From assembly GCA_963573305.1 (NCBI GenBank), contig OY754335.1, forward strand, positions 51,915,985-51,979,984: a stretch of DNA of 64,000 bases, in the 5' to 3' direction. Below the pieces are notes generated by a model. It was not told where the DNA came from. It saw nothing but the letters and a program-made list of their open reading frames with translations, and did not search any database. Below, piece after piece: positions 23,656-37,251 of this stretch (the first letter of the stretch is position 1; each line of letters opens with the position of its first letter). The stretch comes from Pyrrhosoma nymphula. Lineage: Eukaryota > Arthropoda > Insecta > Odonata > Coenagrionidae. The position numbers were made by a program, and so were the translations under genes.

Positions 23656-23746
23656 CATATCGGAAATAAAAATTACATTTTATAATGATCCTCTAAATTA
23701 TTAATTTAGTGGACCATTACGAAGTGTTATTTTTATTTCCGATATG
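23656..23746. repeat. 91-bp foldback hairpin (MITE-like)
   Basis: The left arm starts CATATCGGAAATAAAAATTA and the right arm ends with its near-perfect complement TTTTTATTTCCGATATG. The two meet around CTAAATTATTAATTTAG. Almost the whole segment pairs with itself, as in palindromic foldback MITEs. Confidence 0.8.
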
Positions 23747-23759
23747 CAAAAGACGGTAA

Positions 23760-26260
23760 TGAGTGTGAAATTGCCATTGACTCATTTCTAGTTACAAATT
23801 TTCTTAGCTATAAAAAAACCTAACCAAGAAATCCTTGTTCTTATAAGAGAACTTTTTTTTTCTAACGTTTTGATACTTCAAACCCAAGAACCACAAGGTA
23901 GGGTCACCCATGACCCCAGCGATCACATTGTTTTCTATAATTGGATGAATTTTACAAACAAATTGACGCATGTTCAGTACCTTATACTTTCTAAACGTCA
24001 CCCACGTAAGGGATAGGTAGAATAAAATTTCATTTCTTCTGACAAATTAATCTTCCGATTCCCTATGTTGGAATCATATATATGCCACACCTTGCCTTTT
24101 GTGATCCAAACTTTTCCCAGCCGAATCCCATTTTTTCACGTTTTAATGTGTGCTCGTTTTCATGTTTCACGTTATACCTGTGGTTTTACCTTGTAACCTC
24201 TACGGATCACTGTTTCATTATATCTCTATTTGATAGATGATGTGTACCCCCAACTGCCTTCAGTGTTTTCCTTTCCAGGTTCTTTCCACGCAGCGGAGTT
24301 TTCCATTCATTGACACCAGTTTGCATTTTGTGCTATCCAATTTTCCCAGAAACTTTCTCCAGCTTTCACAGTTGCGTAATAATAACAAAGGAATGACTTT
24401 CTGCTGCTTTTAAAACGGAGGAAGAAATGTTTTATGTAGTATAGTTTATATATATATACCTCTGGTCTTCTGCACAGAACAGTGACGGAATGTTAAGATC
24501 GCTTCATACAAAAATATATTTAATTTATATTTAAAATATTTATATTGATTTAATGATAAAACTAACAATAAAAACAACTGGGGTCGTATATGATATAATC
24601 TTGAGATGTGAGTCTCATTAATCCTACCTTGAGGTTCTGGGGTTAATGCAGTGAAAACGAGTGAAAAAATATTTTTTTACGTGAATCATTTAAATGTTTA
24701 GAATTCTAGTTCTTGATAGACATTGTCGATGATATATAAAACCTTTTAAAAAATGAATAGTTTTAATTTAAAAACTTCATATTGCAAGTCAAAATGGCTA
24801 GGCGAAAATTGAAATGACTTCCAATTTATCCTGGCAATATTGCAACCAATCAAAGACAGCAGCCGAAAACAACTTTCCTGAGCGCCAAATTTGATATGCT
24901 TTGATACCTTTGCATTGAGATCCATATACCGTTTCCAATAGCCTTGATCATCCACATTAATTCGTTCTCGCCTGATGAACATTATTAAGTTACACCATCT
25001 TTTAAAGACACGACTACCTTCACACTGCGGTAGGATATATTTAACTGCGTGGGGAACTTTTAGAACCAAAGGGTCCGTTATTATCCGACTCCAGACTCAA
25101 TTCGTTCCAAGGAAGAGGGAAAATAACGGAGAAACCTTAGCGAGAGTCCATTTTGAGTTATGCCCACGCACGTACACGTGTGACCAAGCCCATAGTTACA
25201 GCCCCCACCCGTGGACCCCAATCGAATTCACCCCTCCTCCTCTTGGAATCCCTTGTCCCTCTCCACCTCTCCCGTGTCCCATAGGAAAAACTCTTTCGTT
25301 GGGACGGGAGGTATACAAAAATATATCGACAAATAGAAGAAAATCGGTACAATAAAATTGGCATACGACAATTCAATTTTTTTAATAAACCGATTTTCCG
25401 ATCGGTACAATTTAAAATATACCATCTAAGGATTACTAAATCTAAAGTATATTTTTTAAGGTGCCAATAAGTTGATCTGCATATTTTTGAATCGCCATTG
25501 TATTTTGAGCTGTGCTGTCACCTTTAAATACCATTATGAATGGAAAGAATGGAGATAAAAGGAGTAAGAATGATTTTTCACGAAAATATTTAATAGTAGA
25601 TTGCATATTTTAATTTCTTTTCCGTAGCCCTTTAAAGATGTGTCGATTGTTTTAGTCGTCTATGCTTATTTATAAAAAAATGACATGATGGAAAACATTT
25701 TGGGAGCGGGGTTTAAGAAAAGAATACCACTTGTACCGGTATATCAGCTTGAAAATATACCGATATGTATCGTATACGGGAAAAATTACATCGAATTCGC
25801 CGGTATATCGATATTTCCCTCCCACCTCTTTAGTTCCCAAACCCATCTCAGACCCTCAACCTCCCCTGCTTTCTTTAGCGCCCGAGAATTTCCCGAAGGA
25901 ACGGCTACCTTTCTCCCCTTCCGCAACATTACTCAACCGTTTGGGATACATTTATCAACGTCCGGGCCTATGAAAGACTCGTAGGTTTAACCGATACTTT
26001 AATACCCCTTATAACTTTCCCCGTCGGAGTATATCACACCCACAAGCCTCCAGGGCGAGGGAAGAACTTCTCTCGGGGACTTTTGTGTTCCTGCCTCGAA
26101 GACCGTTCGGGGCAAATAGATGGAGGCTCTCGCTCAGTACTGATCTAAGTACGAAATGGAAACGGTTTTAAAGGGTCAGCAACCCTTCGATGATCAATAT
26201 AGGATAGTAAATTCCAAAGAGGTTACCTTTAAACTTGATAGGCTTCACTTCGTATAAGTT
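23760..26260. other. Non-coding stretch
   Basis: No splice-bounded exon. A minus-strand open frame of 107 residues at 24746-25069 contains RRERINVDDQGYWKRYMD, without a family match I can name. The segment 25150-25320 is GC-richer with overlapping frames on both strands, which is typical of composition rather than coding. TCGATA-type and ACCGGTATA-type strings recur at 25735-25815. Confidence 0.35.
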
Positions 26261-26267
26261 AATTATA

Positions 26268-26425
26268 TTAGTACTCATGATTAAAGACAAACATAGTATT
26301 TTTCTACAAAATTTTTTTTATGTACGACGCGTTTCACCGCTTTACGGCATCGTAAATCCATAAAGCGGTTCATAAAAAATATTTTGTAGAAAAGAACTAA
26401 GTTTGTCTTTAATCATGAGTACTAA
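26268..26425. repeat. 158-bp foldback hairpin (MITE-like)
   Basis: The left arm TTAGTACTCATGATTAAAGA and following bases are complemented by the right arm ending TCATGAGTACTAA. The match continues inward through TTTCTACAAAAT / ATTTTGTAGAAA and AACCGCTTTA / TAAAGCGGTT. The apex lies near 26347. A TTA-bounded palindrome of this kind suggests a foldback MITE. Confidence 0.85.
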
Positions 26426-26439
26426 GGTTGCCTTTGCCA

Positions 26440-27780
26440 TGTTCGGTAATATACGATACACCAGTATTTAAATACCATTAACACAGTAATATCATAAGTT
26501 ATACATCATTTCAAATATTTTCTAAAATTTATTCCTACTCCGCAGTTATTCGGAGCTTTTGACTCAAGCTGTCTTGATATCAACTCAACTTTAACTCAAG
26601 GGTGAAGTTAGCACAGATCGGAATACATCAGCGCACTTCAGAGCTATTGAATGACAACACAAATGGAACGCTGAAGCGCAGGCGAAACCTTCGGTAACCT
26701 GCCGGTAGGTAGCATTCTTTAGGTTCACAATAGTCACGGACGAATTTTTTGTGCATAACTAACGAAGCTCTTCAAAATACTTATATTTAAACATGAAATT
26801 TTTACCAAAGAGCAATTACAAACTTTAAATTATCCTCGTTTGACGTCCCCCCTGATAATCAGCACAAAAACAACAATCGCCGATGAAATTATCGAAGTTC
26901 CTTAGCTGTCCAGCGCACACTAACTGTGCTCCCGATCTGTTTTGATGTGCACTGCCCACTGCGAAGGGAATGAAACGAATGGAAGTACACTGTTATGATG
27001 CGAAGAGAATAGCGCACTAGAGCAACTGGAAATCTCCCATTAATTCATCCTCTATTTTTCAGTTTAGAAGATCTTTACCTTTTTCCTTTATCATGTAGTG
27101 GTATATGATACCTTTCCACTAGAGTATTTGATGGTTTAAAATTTTGTATTTGTAGACTTTTACTACTGTTATTACACTGCAAGTCTTTAGAAGTAGCATT
27201 TTTAATTGAACGGAATGAATTTAATTAAAACGTCAACATCCCAGGTGTAAGCTGACCTGCCAGGAAAAAGTGTTGTTCTACTTGCATAATATGTTTTATA
27301 ATATTTTCCTGAGAAAAGTGACTCTGCAACTTCAAGAGACTGCAGAAAAGTCTTGTGTTGATTGGTGGAATTCTCATTCCTTCATTTAGGTATTCCTTTT
27401 TCAGTAAAGTCTGTTCGTATGGATGACTCTTACTTCGAAACGTCGGCAGAACTGCAGAGTTTGACTCGGTAGAGTACCGGAACAGACTTCACCAAAAGAA
27501 TGCGCCGTAAAAGAATCAGATCATTCTACTATTTCTTTTTCCCTTGGAGCTGTGGGTAAAACTATCTTACGTACATCATAAAACTATTTCCAAGATTCCA
27601 GAAATACACGTTGTGAAGCGAAAAACTTGGTGAAAAGGACGAGAATGGCCGCGAGGATATTTTTCGTTTTGCCTTGAGTCGCCTCGGGTAAGACAAAGCT
27701 GTGGCGAATTAAGAACCAAAATCAAGGATTTGAGACGTAAGTATTTGAAATAATCCAGCGTCTTCTTCTTTATGTAATTT
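26440..27780. other. Non-coding stretch
   Basis: No supported gene. The string CGAAACGTCGGCA near 27435, followed by GAGTTTGACTCGGTAGAG, resembles the foldback element at 63.4-63.6 kb (CCGAAACGTCGGCAATC) and probably marks a related repeat fragment. Confidence 0.35.
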
Positions 27781-27784
27781 ATTT

Positions 27785-27875
27785 GAGGTTAATGATGTGT
27801 TTCTACGCAGGTAATCAGGGTTCGAGTCCCGGGGATGGTGGAATTTTTTCATCCGTCATCCAACCCCTTTTTAGA
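27785..27875 (+). mobile_element. tRNA-derived SINE fragment, plus strand
   Basis: The B box GGGTTCGAGTCCCGGGGATG is clear. It is followed by an ATCCGTCATCCAACCCC tail. The A box is poorly preserved, so this is probably a truncated copy. Confidence 0.5.
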
Positions 27876-28659
27876 TACTCTCAGCAGGGCTGAAGCGGGA
27901 TCCGGAGTGGGAGCCGGAGCTATCCGGAGCTCCAATTTTGCTGGAGCCGGAGCTCAAAACTGTTATTTTCTCGCTCCGGCTTTGACCACCACTTTTTAAT
28001 TAACCTAGTCTACGATGTGGGTATCTTTGACACGCTGCAAGAAATGAATGTTATTTCTATTAACATTTTGTGAGCTCAGGGCTTACAAATGACTTAACAG
28101 TTCTTTGGATAGTATCATAATATCGTTCTAACCTTTAAATGAAAACCCAAACGTGAATGTGAATCCCCTAATTTCTTTCTTTGCTTAATATTTCATCATG
28201 AGATTTACCTCATTACTTTTTCTACCAAGCCAGAAGAATAAACTTATTACGTTCACAACACTTATTCGCGTTTCCTTTACCCTGTAGGGAGTATTGCGAG
28301 TGTGCAACATTCATAGCGAGTAATAAAAACTACAAACTTATATCGCGAAAATTTTTAGGGTTCTTAAGCTAGATTTCCAGGTCCTTTTATCAATTGACTA
28401 TCTCAATTCTCTTGAGTTTATCATAATGCCATCCTTATCTTTAAACGAACTAATGAATAGAGTCTCATAGAACTCCACCGTCTTTCTATATCACGTTAAC
28501 ATGGTTGTTATAAGTCATAAGCCTATCATGAAGATTATAACATATTTGTTACAATTTTCATGATAGACTTATCTTATTTTGCCGAAATGGCTTTGGCAGC
28601 AGTCGTCTGGCATTTGATTCATACGCTTTGTCATCCACTCATCACAACTATTTATACAT

Positions 28660-28900
28660 GATGTGGAGTCGTGGTGGTCTGGTGGGTGGGCTACCTACAG
28701 GAGGGTTCCGTGTTTAAATCTGGCTGAAGCCTCTCTGGACACCCCCACCGAAAATTCTAGTGGTACGACTTCGTGGAAAATCTCAGGTGGCCAGTGAAAG
28801 AAGCTAGCCCCATACCCTGAATGTGTAAATATCACACACCAATGGCTTCGTATGGGATAAGATCTACTCTCACCTATGAAAACCAACCTTAGGGTTGAAA
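28660..28900 (+). mobile_element. SINE-like element with degenerate tRNA promoter, plus strand
   Basis: GTGGTCTGGTGGGTGGGCTACC resembles an A-box region, followed by a degenerate B box GTGTTTAAATCTGG and a GC-richer body to about 28900. The layout matches the other SINEs here. The minus-strand frame over it is a shadow. Confidence 0.45.
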
Positions 28901-29524
28901 TACAGTGATTGCTTCATGATAACTGGATTCTTGCAAAGCTACGCGAAAAAAATATTGAAGACCATTCGAGCTATTGTGAAAATACTGTTGATTGCCAAGT
29001 AAGCTTTATTTGTTTCTTTAAGAAGCAGAATGAAATTGTTTAATTTGTTTTTCATAATTAAACTCGGTGGCTCAGCACTTCACATGATTGAGTGCTTTGC
29101 GTCCATTCTGTGAGTAATTTGCTGCAATAGATCCTGCATATTGTTCGTCTCTAGAACTATCAGATATTATTTAGAATAATCTGAGACCAATCACCATAAA
29201 AATTCAAAACAGTAAAATAAATGTGGGTGCATGTTTAGAAGAGATTCAAAGTTGAAACAAAAATTACGGAAGAAACAAGGAACACTTGCGGTAGACATAC
29301 AAAAGTCAATGCTAGCGTGAGAATAACAACTATTTCAAAATACCAATTTCTTCACTGTATTTAATGTTCAAGTCCAGTAACACATATTGTTGACTCCTAG
29401 GCAACTCAAGCTTACCAACAAAGGCTCAAAAGGTCTGCCAAAATTAACTTTGAAACAGGAGACAGAAAATGTCCTAGAAAAAATCAAAAGGAGCATGTAG
29501 ATAAGAAGCATTCTATGATTTACA

Positions 29525-29700
29525 GGGCAAGCAGCAGTAGTGGAGAAGACGTCTTGGCAATCCGAAGTTCGCGGGTGCGAGTCCCGCGAAAATAGGTTTC
29601 CTTCCGCTCAGAGCTGGGGTTTCCTGGGTTTTAATGTGTGTGATTTAAATGAGAGAGAGGTCTGCACGGCCCTGATTCAGCTTTAATGAAAGTCACCATT
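29525..29700 (+). mobile_element. tRNA-derived SINE, plus strand
   Basis: GTAGTGGAGAAGACGTCTTGG (A-box region) is followed by the B box GGGTGCGAGTCCCGCG and a body ending near ATTATTATTTA. Arrangement and spacing fit a tRNA-derived SINE. Confidence 0.6.
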
Positions 29701-29709
29701 ATTATTTAA

Positions 29710-32700
29710 TATCAAATCTCTTAGCATTAATTTATGAACTCCTGTTCGTCAAAAAGAAAATCCGATAAATTTTCTTGAAAGCCTGTCAGAACTATGGTTC
29801 TTATTAAGACCAAGAACTAAGAATTTACAAAGCAGTGCGAACAGCGTATTCCTATGCAGCTCTTACCTGAATTTCCATATATAAGAATTTTTATCATTTC
29901 ATGAGAAAAAAGTTTAAATACGCGATTTTTCTCTCTAAATTATGAATTACATTACAGAGTTAAACTAAATTTATATATATATTTAATAATCACGCCCATT
30001 TCCGTCACTCATGCTCAGATATAAATTGATACCATGTACCTAGAGTTGTATAGCATCCGCCAAAGAAAATGCATTGTTAACGTTATTTAAAACTACATTT
30101 ATAAAGTTATAAAAATTACTCAAGGATATTGGGTAAACTTAAGAAATCATGGTTTGCTTTTAACCTTGGAATGGACACTGAGATATCCTTATCATATCCG
30201 ATAACTATTTGCCAAAGCAACAAAACTGTTCAATTTCAACGATATTCATTTCAAAAATATAAATAGTCGAAGTGTAGCCAATTCATTTTATCACAAATTT
30301 GGAAAATTTAATTCTATGCGATCATATTCCCAATATACATTAAAAATATCGATATCACAATATGGAGTGGATGGATTAATATTTTTAAAATATTATTTAG
30401 ATACCTACAATCTCCTTTATATTTATATTCCTTAGGAGCAGAAAATCCAATAGTTTTCAAGACTATTTAAATGAAAAAGAGATAAGAAAACACAGATTAC
30501 CTTTATTAAAAGAAAACCGCCGGATCGTAACACAATTACATCTTCAGGCGACCCCTGAATGTAATTGCTACAATTGTGGAATTGTGAAAATAAATTGGAG
30601 TGGAATTGCAAAGTGGAATTTTCATTGAAGGGATAGGTATTTTAGATTCTAGGTATGATCAAATAACTCCATAAAGCAGAAACTTGAGACTTACAAAATT
30701 TCAAACAAAGGCTATTGATGTTAAACATTCAACAGAATTACAGTTTTATCAATGTGAATCCCCTATGAATTTACATTCCTTAGGAGTAGCAAATTCAGTT
30801 GATGGAAAATTTTTATGAGATATTTTAACAAAAAAGAGAGAAGAAACAACAAAGCTTCAATTGCGAGATATTAAATTGATTTTGTCTCTCTCCATCTTCA
30901 AAAGAGGAAAAAAATTGAGTACTTTCCCCATGATTGGAAGGAAATTCAAAGGAGGTCAAAATTGCTTGTTTAATGAAATATTTTATTCTTGCCGAGAAAC
31001 CACTTCGCATTTGAAAATCAAATCAATTTTTTGCATCATTATCGTACCCTAGCCTCCCTCATCGAGACTATAAGCCTCTTTAAAACGAAGGAAAAAAGAC
31101 GCAAAAGGTGGGGTACGGCTTACAGGATAACTAGATTTCTGAGAAAATACCCACCCGGAATATTCTGACGGGATATGGTTTAATCCTGGAGAAGAGTAGA
31201 GTATGTAGAATAGATTTGAGGCCAAACAGAGGAAATCTCCATGACGCCAATGCTCTTGGAAATGAAAAATAAAAAACAACGTTCTGTAACAAGGATGATG
31301 TACAGTTTTTCATGGAATGAGCATTAATATCGTACATTTTTCAAATTGCCTCTTTCTGAATAGTGTCGGGTGAGAGGATAGATAGAGAGGACGAGATATT
31401 ATACTATTTTACTCCTTTTAACCATTTTTCCGATCAGAAGGTATATTCCGTCTGCCTCAATCAAATTGGTCAGCATAATATCGTATGTTACCAAACCGTT
31501 GGGTGTTTATAGGAAATCACCCTTAAGGTATTTTGGGACCATATTTCGTTCTTTTTAAAACAGAAAATAAAAATATTAGTCTGACTGCTCATAAAACAAA
31601 AATTGAACAACATAGTGAACTATATTGAGGTTTAAGAATATTGGGCTACTAAGAAAGTTTTACTGGTGACGAGTTGAACAAATATAAATATAGATAACTT
31701 TAAATAATTGATCCTTTTCATGACTATGATCACCTTATTTTTCATCTAAACTATTTTCCCAAACGCCGTCGCTTAAGAGAAAAAGAGAAAAAGCCTGCAG
31801 GGAAAAAAAACTTGGGAATGAAAGAAAAAAGGACTATAAGAGAGAAATAAGAACAGTAAGTATAACACATACCTTACTTAGAATACCAAAGTATTTTTTT
31901 TCACAGACAAAGCCACAGAGCATGCAATAATGATAAATAAACTATGTCAAATGCCATTCTCTCTCGTGAACTCACTCTAAAATTTATCATGCAATGCTTC
32001 TTTAACGGAGTTGGTTAAGATTTAAAATGGATCCCATAACTCGGTGAGACGAGCAAGTTTTATTCGTATGCATTATTATTCAATTTGCTAAGTGAATGGA
32101 ACGATTGCAGCTTAAAAGGACCATAGGAGAGTAAAAAGACAAATAAAAAGACTTTCTCGTGATGTATGCTTTTTTCGCGTGTTTGCAACGCACTTGAGCC
32201 TTTTACTGCTGAGTGGTATTTCTGTTTGTAAGAGTGTTAATAATTCTTCAGTTTCGTCGGGAAAGTAAAAGCAAAAAAATCACTTGGTCGCAATATTTGC
32301 GCATTTTTCAGGCAACTTCAACAACCGAAGGTAAAAGTGCTTGTGAAACTTACAAAGAATGTTATATGAAGTCAACGGAGTAGAATGCAATTCCTTATGA
32401 AAATGAAATATCTGAAGCGAGTAACCCGATTTTTAATTGCGAAGGTTATTTATACATAATACATACCATAATATAACGTAAAAAAATCATCGACATAGAA
32501 TGGGTTCTCCAAGAAAAGAATGATAAAAATTAAACTGACCATTATATACTCTCAACGTATGCTTCTCTCCAATATTTAGCAGGCACAAGGAAGAAAAAAT
32601 CCATATTCTGAAAGAAACGTAGCGTGATGACTAAGTGCACGGAAATGAGAAAGACAGGAGACATTCTCCCGAAGCACAAGTACCGTTTTCCCCAAAGTTG

Positions 32701-33990
32701 TTTGAAGACGTGTATGAGGTTATGTGACATTGTCGGAAAGAGTGTACCATTCAAACAAACCAGTGCAATGTCGGATAAAATAGCAGTAGAGGGAACAGTA
32801 GAAGAATCTATTCCAACAACCAGTCTTTGTAGAACTTTCGGACATTGCCTCGCCAAAACTTGAGCGTGTCGTGCGTATTCAATTTAAAGTCTCCCTTAAA
32901 AAACTAAATAGCAATATGAACAAAAAAGTTATATAAGTCACTCACATTCCATGCATGCAAAATCGGTGGAAACCAAAATTTCTCGTGTAGGAGCTCCTTT
33001 TATTTTATTCATAATGATGCTACTACGATGAAAAACATCCATTCACGCTCACATAACATAATGATGAGGAAAATCATTGAAAATGCCTTTTTTTAAATGA
33101 GGTTTAAGTTATTCAAAAAGCACTATCCACATTCCCATAACGAGCTACTAATTACTTACTTAATTTTATCAGAAATTATTATGTTAACTTCACGCTGCAA
33201 ATTTATGCAAGCATTAATTTGATTCTACTAGATTAAAAATATGCCACACAAAGTTTTCCGATTGCATAAATCAATTTATCACAAAACAGCATCAGAGTGT
33301 TTTGAGCATACTTTTCGAGTGGTGGCGTTGAACATTTAAACTTTCACTTGCATTAATGTTATCGTCGTTTAAGAGTACAAAACTTAATGGAAAAGAGAGA
33401 GAGTGAGGTGAATGAAGATATTTCAATTCCACAATAGTACTGAAAGAGAATGTTTGGTCCGAAGAAAGAACTTTCAAGAGAAGCTGCCTTGTCTTTTATA
33501 AGAAATGGCGGAAAAGCTTATAATATTCGGGACCATATCCAAATTTCTTATATTTTACCATTATTCAAACATTAGGTTTTCGTAATGCATCATTAGATTT
33601 CGTAAACGAAGATGGCCCCTCGATTTAACCACCACCCGGGGTGTAGAATTTCTGGCTGGCGCACAAATTTGCCCTACGGCTTGAACAACACCGTTTGTCA
33701 AAGTCCCGACCTGTTCCAGCCGACAACTTTCGCGATAAATTAGCCAGCACTTCATTGCAAGAACCATTGCGATTAAACGGTGAAAGTTCTGTCGAGAATT
33801 ACGGCCACACAAAAGCTCTGCTAGTATGCGGGAGAGAGAGAGACATTCTCAGATCAAATGACGCAGCTTGGTCAAGAGATACCAAACTGGGCCAGGTTAA
33901 GGGAGAAAGGATAACGAGCTTGCATACGGAATGCAGCTCATAGGCACAAGAAAAGAAGAGCCAGGCTGGACGGGATTAGGAGAATTAAAG
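29710..33990. other. Long non-coding stretch
   Basis: No convincing exon or element. A minus-strand open frame at 32542-32856 (104 residues, hydrophobic patches such as VFLISVHLVI) overlaps a plus-strand frame of similar length. Neither shows a known motif or splice context, so neither is called a gene. Confidence 0.35.
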
Positions 33991-34019
33991 ATATGGGTGA
34001 GTGCGATAAAGGAATTGTT

Positions 34020-34230
34020 TTGCGATCATCACTAGTAGTCATCAATCCGAAGATTGGTTTACTACAGTTCTCCACTCCGATCTCCTACCAACAGCTTCAT
34101 TCCTACATTATTGATCACTTTGACGTCTTTCATATCTTGCATTATGTACTCCACTCTTGGTCTTCATCTGTAATTCTTCTCATTCGTTTCTCTTTTGACT
34201 ATTGTTTTCGATGGGCTACTCTGTAAGTAC
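34020..34230 (-). mobile_element. Non-LTR retrotransposon C-terminal tail (LINE fragment)
   Basis: The minus strand reads RPRVEYIMQDMKDVKVINNV, then MKLLVGDRSGEL and TNLRID, with two stops. This fits the usual end of arthropod LINE ORF2 (RPR.EYI..I.KDV.....MKRLA.DR..WR..VNQS.D). Two more copies with the same orientation lie at about 2.4 and 42.9 kb. Confidence 0.55.
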
Positions 34231-34439
34231 AAAATGGTTTTAATAAATTTATCTTTGATTCTTCTCAGACCTTTCATCATAGATGCTTGGGGGTAGAAAT
34301 GTTTCAAGATGAATAAGCTGAGTGGAAATGGTCCATCAAAACCTATAGAAAATACTTGTAGAACAACTGAAAATATAGCCAAAGCCTGAAATATTCACTT
34401 AAATTTATAATGGCCATAGGCGTATAAGGCTTAGATTTT

Positions 34440-35760
34440 GAGTCCTTAAAATCATCCAAAATAGCTATTGCTCAATTCCATCCACACTTTCCCAGCATTC
34501 TCCCCTAATGAACCTCCTTCAAAATACAATTTTCCCTTAAATCATCATCCATTCACTTTTTCTGCCTCCTCAAATCTCGCCTACATGAATTATTTCCCCC
34601 CTCAACCATCGCTCACATATACTCGTTTGACTCCCTCTACATCAGCTCTGCTTGACCTTTCATTTCCACACCCACAACTCCGAATACAGCAACGCATACA
34701 GCCTTTCCGCAAAAGCTAAGTCTCCAAGACAAGTTGCTCTATCGCTTGCATTGAATATATGTATTAATCGGTTTAAAACGCTATACGGCGTCGCCCAATT
34801 TACCATCTCCATATTTGTCGCCCGTTCTATTGCCCTTCCTCTAGACCTCTCTCACACTCATCTCGGTTTTAATCCCTTCAACCCAGCTCTTATTGGGCAT
34901 TCCTCTTTTTTGTTTCCCGATTTAGTCCACAGCTGGCCTTTTCTATAATATCTCAATTTTTAGACGTGGCCATTACCATTCTGATTTACTCTTATATAAT
35001 CGAAAATGTCATACAAGAGCAGAATTCAGAACAACATAAATTGAGATAATGTCTCAAATTCTGTTGTTCCGGGCCTATCCATTCAAGATATTCCTGCGGC
35101 TTCTCTCCAAAAATTCATCTCAACCATATTAAGACTTCTACGCGATTATTCTTTAGGAAGCGGAACTTCAAAACGTATGTCATTGTTGGCTTTCAAATGG
35201 TTCTGTAGATCCTATGTTAATTTTTCATAGAAATGTTTGGTCCCATAGAATAATACTGAGAAATGATTTAGCTCTTCTACCCCGAAGGCATCCTTCTTGA
35301 CTTACTTTGTCCAGTGTTCCATTTCGTGTACTTTTTAGCCCTAGGCACTTACATTCTCGACCGTGTTGAATGCATTGTTCAGCCTCGTACACTCAATATT
35401 ATTATAATCCTGCGACATAATTATCTACGATTGAATCTGTATTGATTTTATAACTAATCGTTTCCATTTATAATCGTGCTGAGTCCTCCTAATCAGTTAT
35501 TCTCCTCCTTGCCTATTAATTTATCGACCAATGCTAATTACGATATCAAAATAGAAGCCTTAAATACGTTCTTCAGACATGTCTATAATTTTTTGTACCA
35601 CATATTAAGGAAAAAAAGGTCCCATTGTAATACTTCCACGCTTATGTACAAGGAGACCACGGTATGAATTTTTAAAACACTACGTTTTAGCTTTTCGTAG
35701 AAAAGAAGTTTCATTACCACAGATTGTAAGATTCAGCAGTGTGTTGCTGCCTTAACGAGC
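34440..35760. other. Non-coding stretch
   Basis: No supported gene. A small hairpin, GAACAACATAAATTGAGA with its near-complement TCTCAAATTCTGTTGTTC, lies at about 35030-35071. Confidence 0.35.
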
Positions 35761-35769
35761 CGTGAAGTT

Positions 35770-36480
35770 ATGCTAGGATCTTGACTTCCTCAACCCTCGA
35801 GCGAACCCATATGTATCAAGGCGACCCTAACCACCGCACTGCGTACGTGATGACGACACCTCTCTGCAGTTTACGGCACCAGACCTGGGGACAAGAGAAG
35901 ACAGGGCTGCGGAGAGGTTAATGGGAACGGAGGGGGAAAGTGAGAAGAGACAAAAGAGACGGAGAATTTTGGAGACTTGAACGAGCTGCCGCACGTTCGA
36001 ACCATATGCTTCCCTATTTGGAGCAGGAAGCCTGCAGGAAAACCAACCAGATCACGCACCCTAAAAAAAGCCTTCCCTCTTAAAACCTCCGCCCCACCCC
36101 CACCCTGCAAAATAGGGTCCTCGAACCTGATATCCGCGAAGAACTGGGGTTGGGGCAGGGAGGGGGGCTCCAAGTTGGCCGGAGTGGGTTTGTCTGGTTG
36201 GAATTTCGAGCACGTGACTCGCCCATTCCAGAAAACCGGAAAGGAGATACGGCGAGATGCTCTTGTGTGTGTGTTAGTGTGTGTGAGTGTGAGAAGCGTT
36301 GAGTTGACAACTTAAGGTATGGGACGCGGATGCGGGGACGCTGAGGCAAGTTTTATGGTTGGTGAGTGTAAAGGGAGGTTGTGAGGGGTTGGAGAAGAGG
36401 TGTAGGGAAGGAAGGGCGGAGGGTTTAAGTGGGGGAGGTTAAGTAAAGAGGAAACGGAATGGGAGCAAGGGGGAGGATAA
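35770..36480. other. GC-rich island inside the host gene's putative intron
   Basis: About 700 bp of unusually GC-rich DNA with CpG-rich and G-rich runs, CACGTG at 36209 and a GT microsatellite at 36266-36293. Frames on both strands are long mainly because of composition. No splice-bounded exon with biased codons could be chosen. It could be an alternative promoter or first exon, or a GC-rich repeat. Confidence 0.35.
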
Positions 36481-36659
36481 AATAGAGGTGATGCGTTTCT
36501 TTCCGGGCTGGGAATTTGAGCTTGGAAATATTGAAGGAAGGGGTCAGGCTAGCACGGTTGCTGGTGAAACTAACTACTGGCTCCACCAGCATCTACAAAG
36601 TGCTCTGAATCCACCTCAAAGGCGAGTGGCAAGGGGTGAATTTTTACCAAACTATTAAA

Positions 36660-36910
36660 TACAGGGGGGATCGGGCTGACCTTGTGTTTAGAGTACTAGC
36701 TTCCCATCTCAAAGGCCCGGGTTCGAATACTGGCGGTGACGGTATATTTTTCAGTGGAATCCCAATCCCTACTTGGGTGCCATGTGGGGAGTACTTCAAG
36801 TTTATTACTCATTCCGTCGGATGGGACTTTGTGGTCCTCTTGGCGCCTATAGTTAATAGTAGGCTAATGCCGACGCCGGGTTTCTCTCCACCCTTCCTCC
36901 TTTTACCAAA
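36660..36910 (+). mobile_element. tRNA-derived SINE, plus strand
   Basis: GATCGGGCTGACCTTGTGTTT (A-box region) is followed by the B box CGGGTTCGAATACTGGCGG, then a SINE body with CCCTACTTGGGTGCCATGTG. The A-to-B spacing is right for a tRNA promoter. Confidence 0.65.
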
Positions 36911-37251
36911 TAATCCTTCCCTCTCCAACCTAATCGTCTTATGTGAAATAAATAATTCTTTTCAGTTTTCCACTTTATTTTCCACCCATTATCTAGACAT
37001 AACCATTTCGAGAGTAAGAATAAAGCATGAATTTTCTATCAGCAGAAAACCCGCTTGCAGTGATTATGTAAAAACAAATGACTCTCAACACCCAATTGCT
37101 CAAAATTTATCTAGATTCCAATAAATGGATCACAAGCTCATCAATAAACCTAAAACTTGAAAAAAATATAATAAAGAACTAAAAACCATCAATAATGGTC
37201 ATAAACCAAAACTGATCGACCAATTAATTAGGAGGAAACGAAAATAAAAAA

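Noticed and set aside
24746..25069. Minus-strand 107-residue open frame with RRERINVDDQGYWKRYMD
   Set aside because: No recognisable family, no good splice boundaries and no GC shift; left as a note in the non-coding entry.
32542..32863. Overlapping open frames on both strands, one with hydrophobic stretches (considered as a chemoreceptor fragment)
   Set aside because: No conserved receptor motif, no splice sites that make an exon, and equal length on both strands suggests chance.
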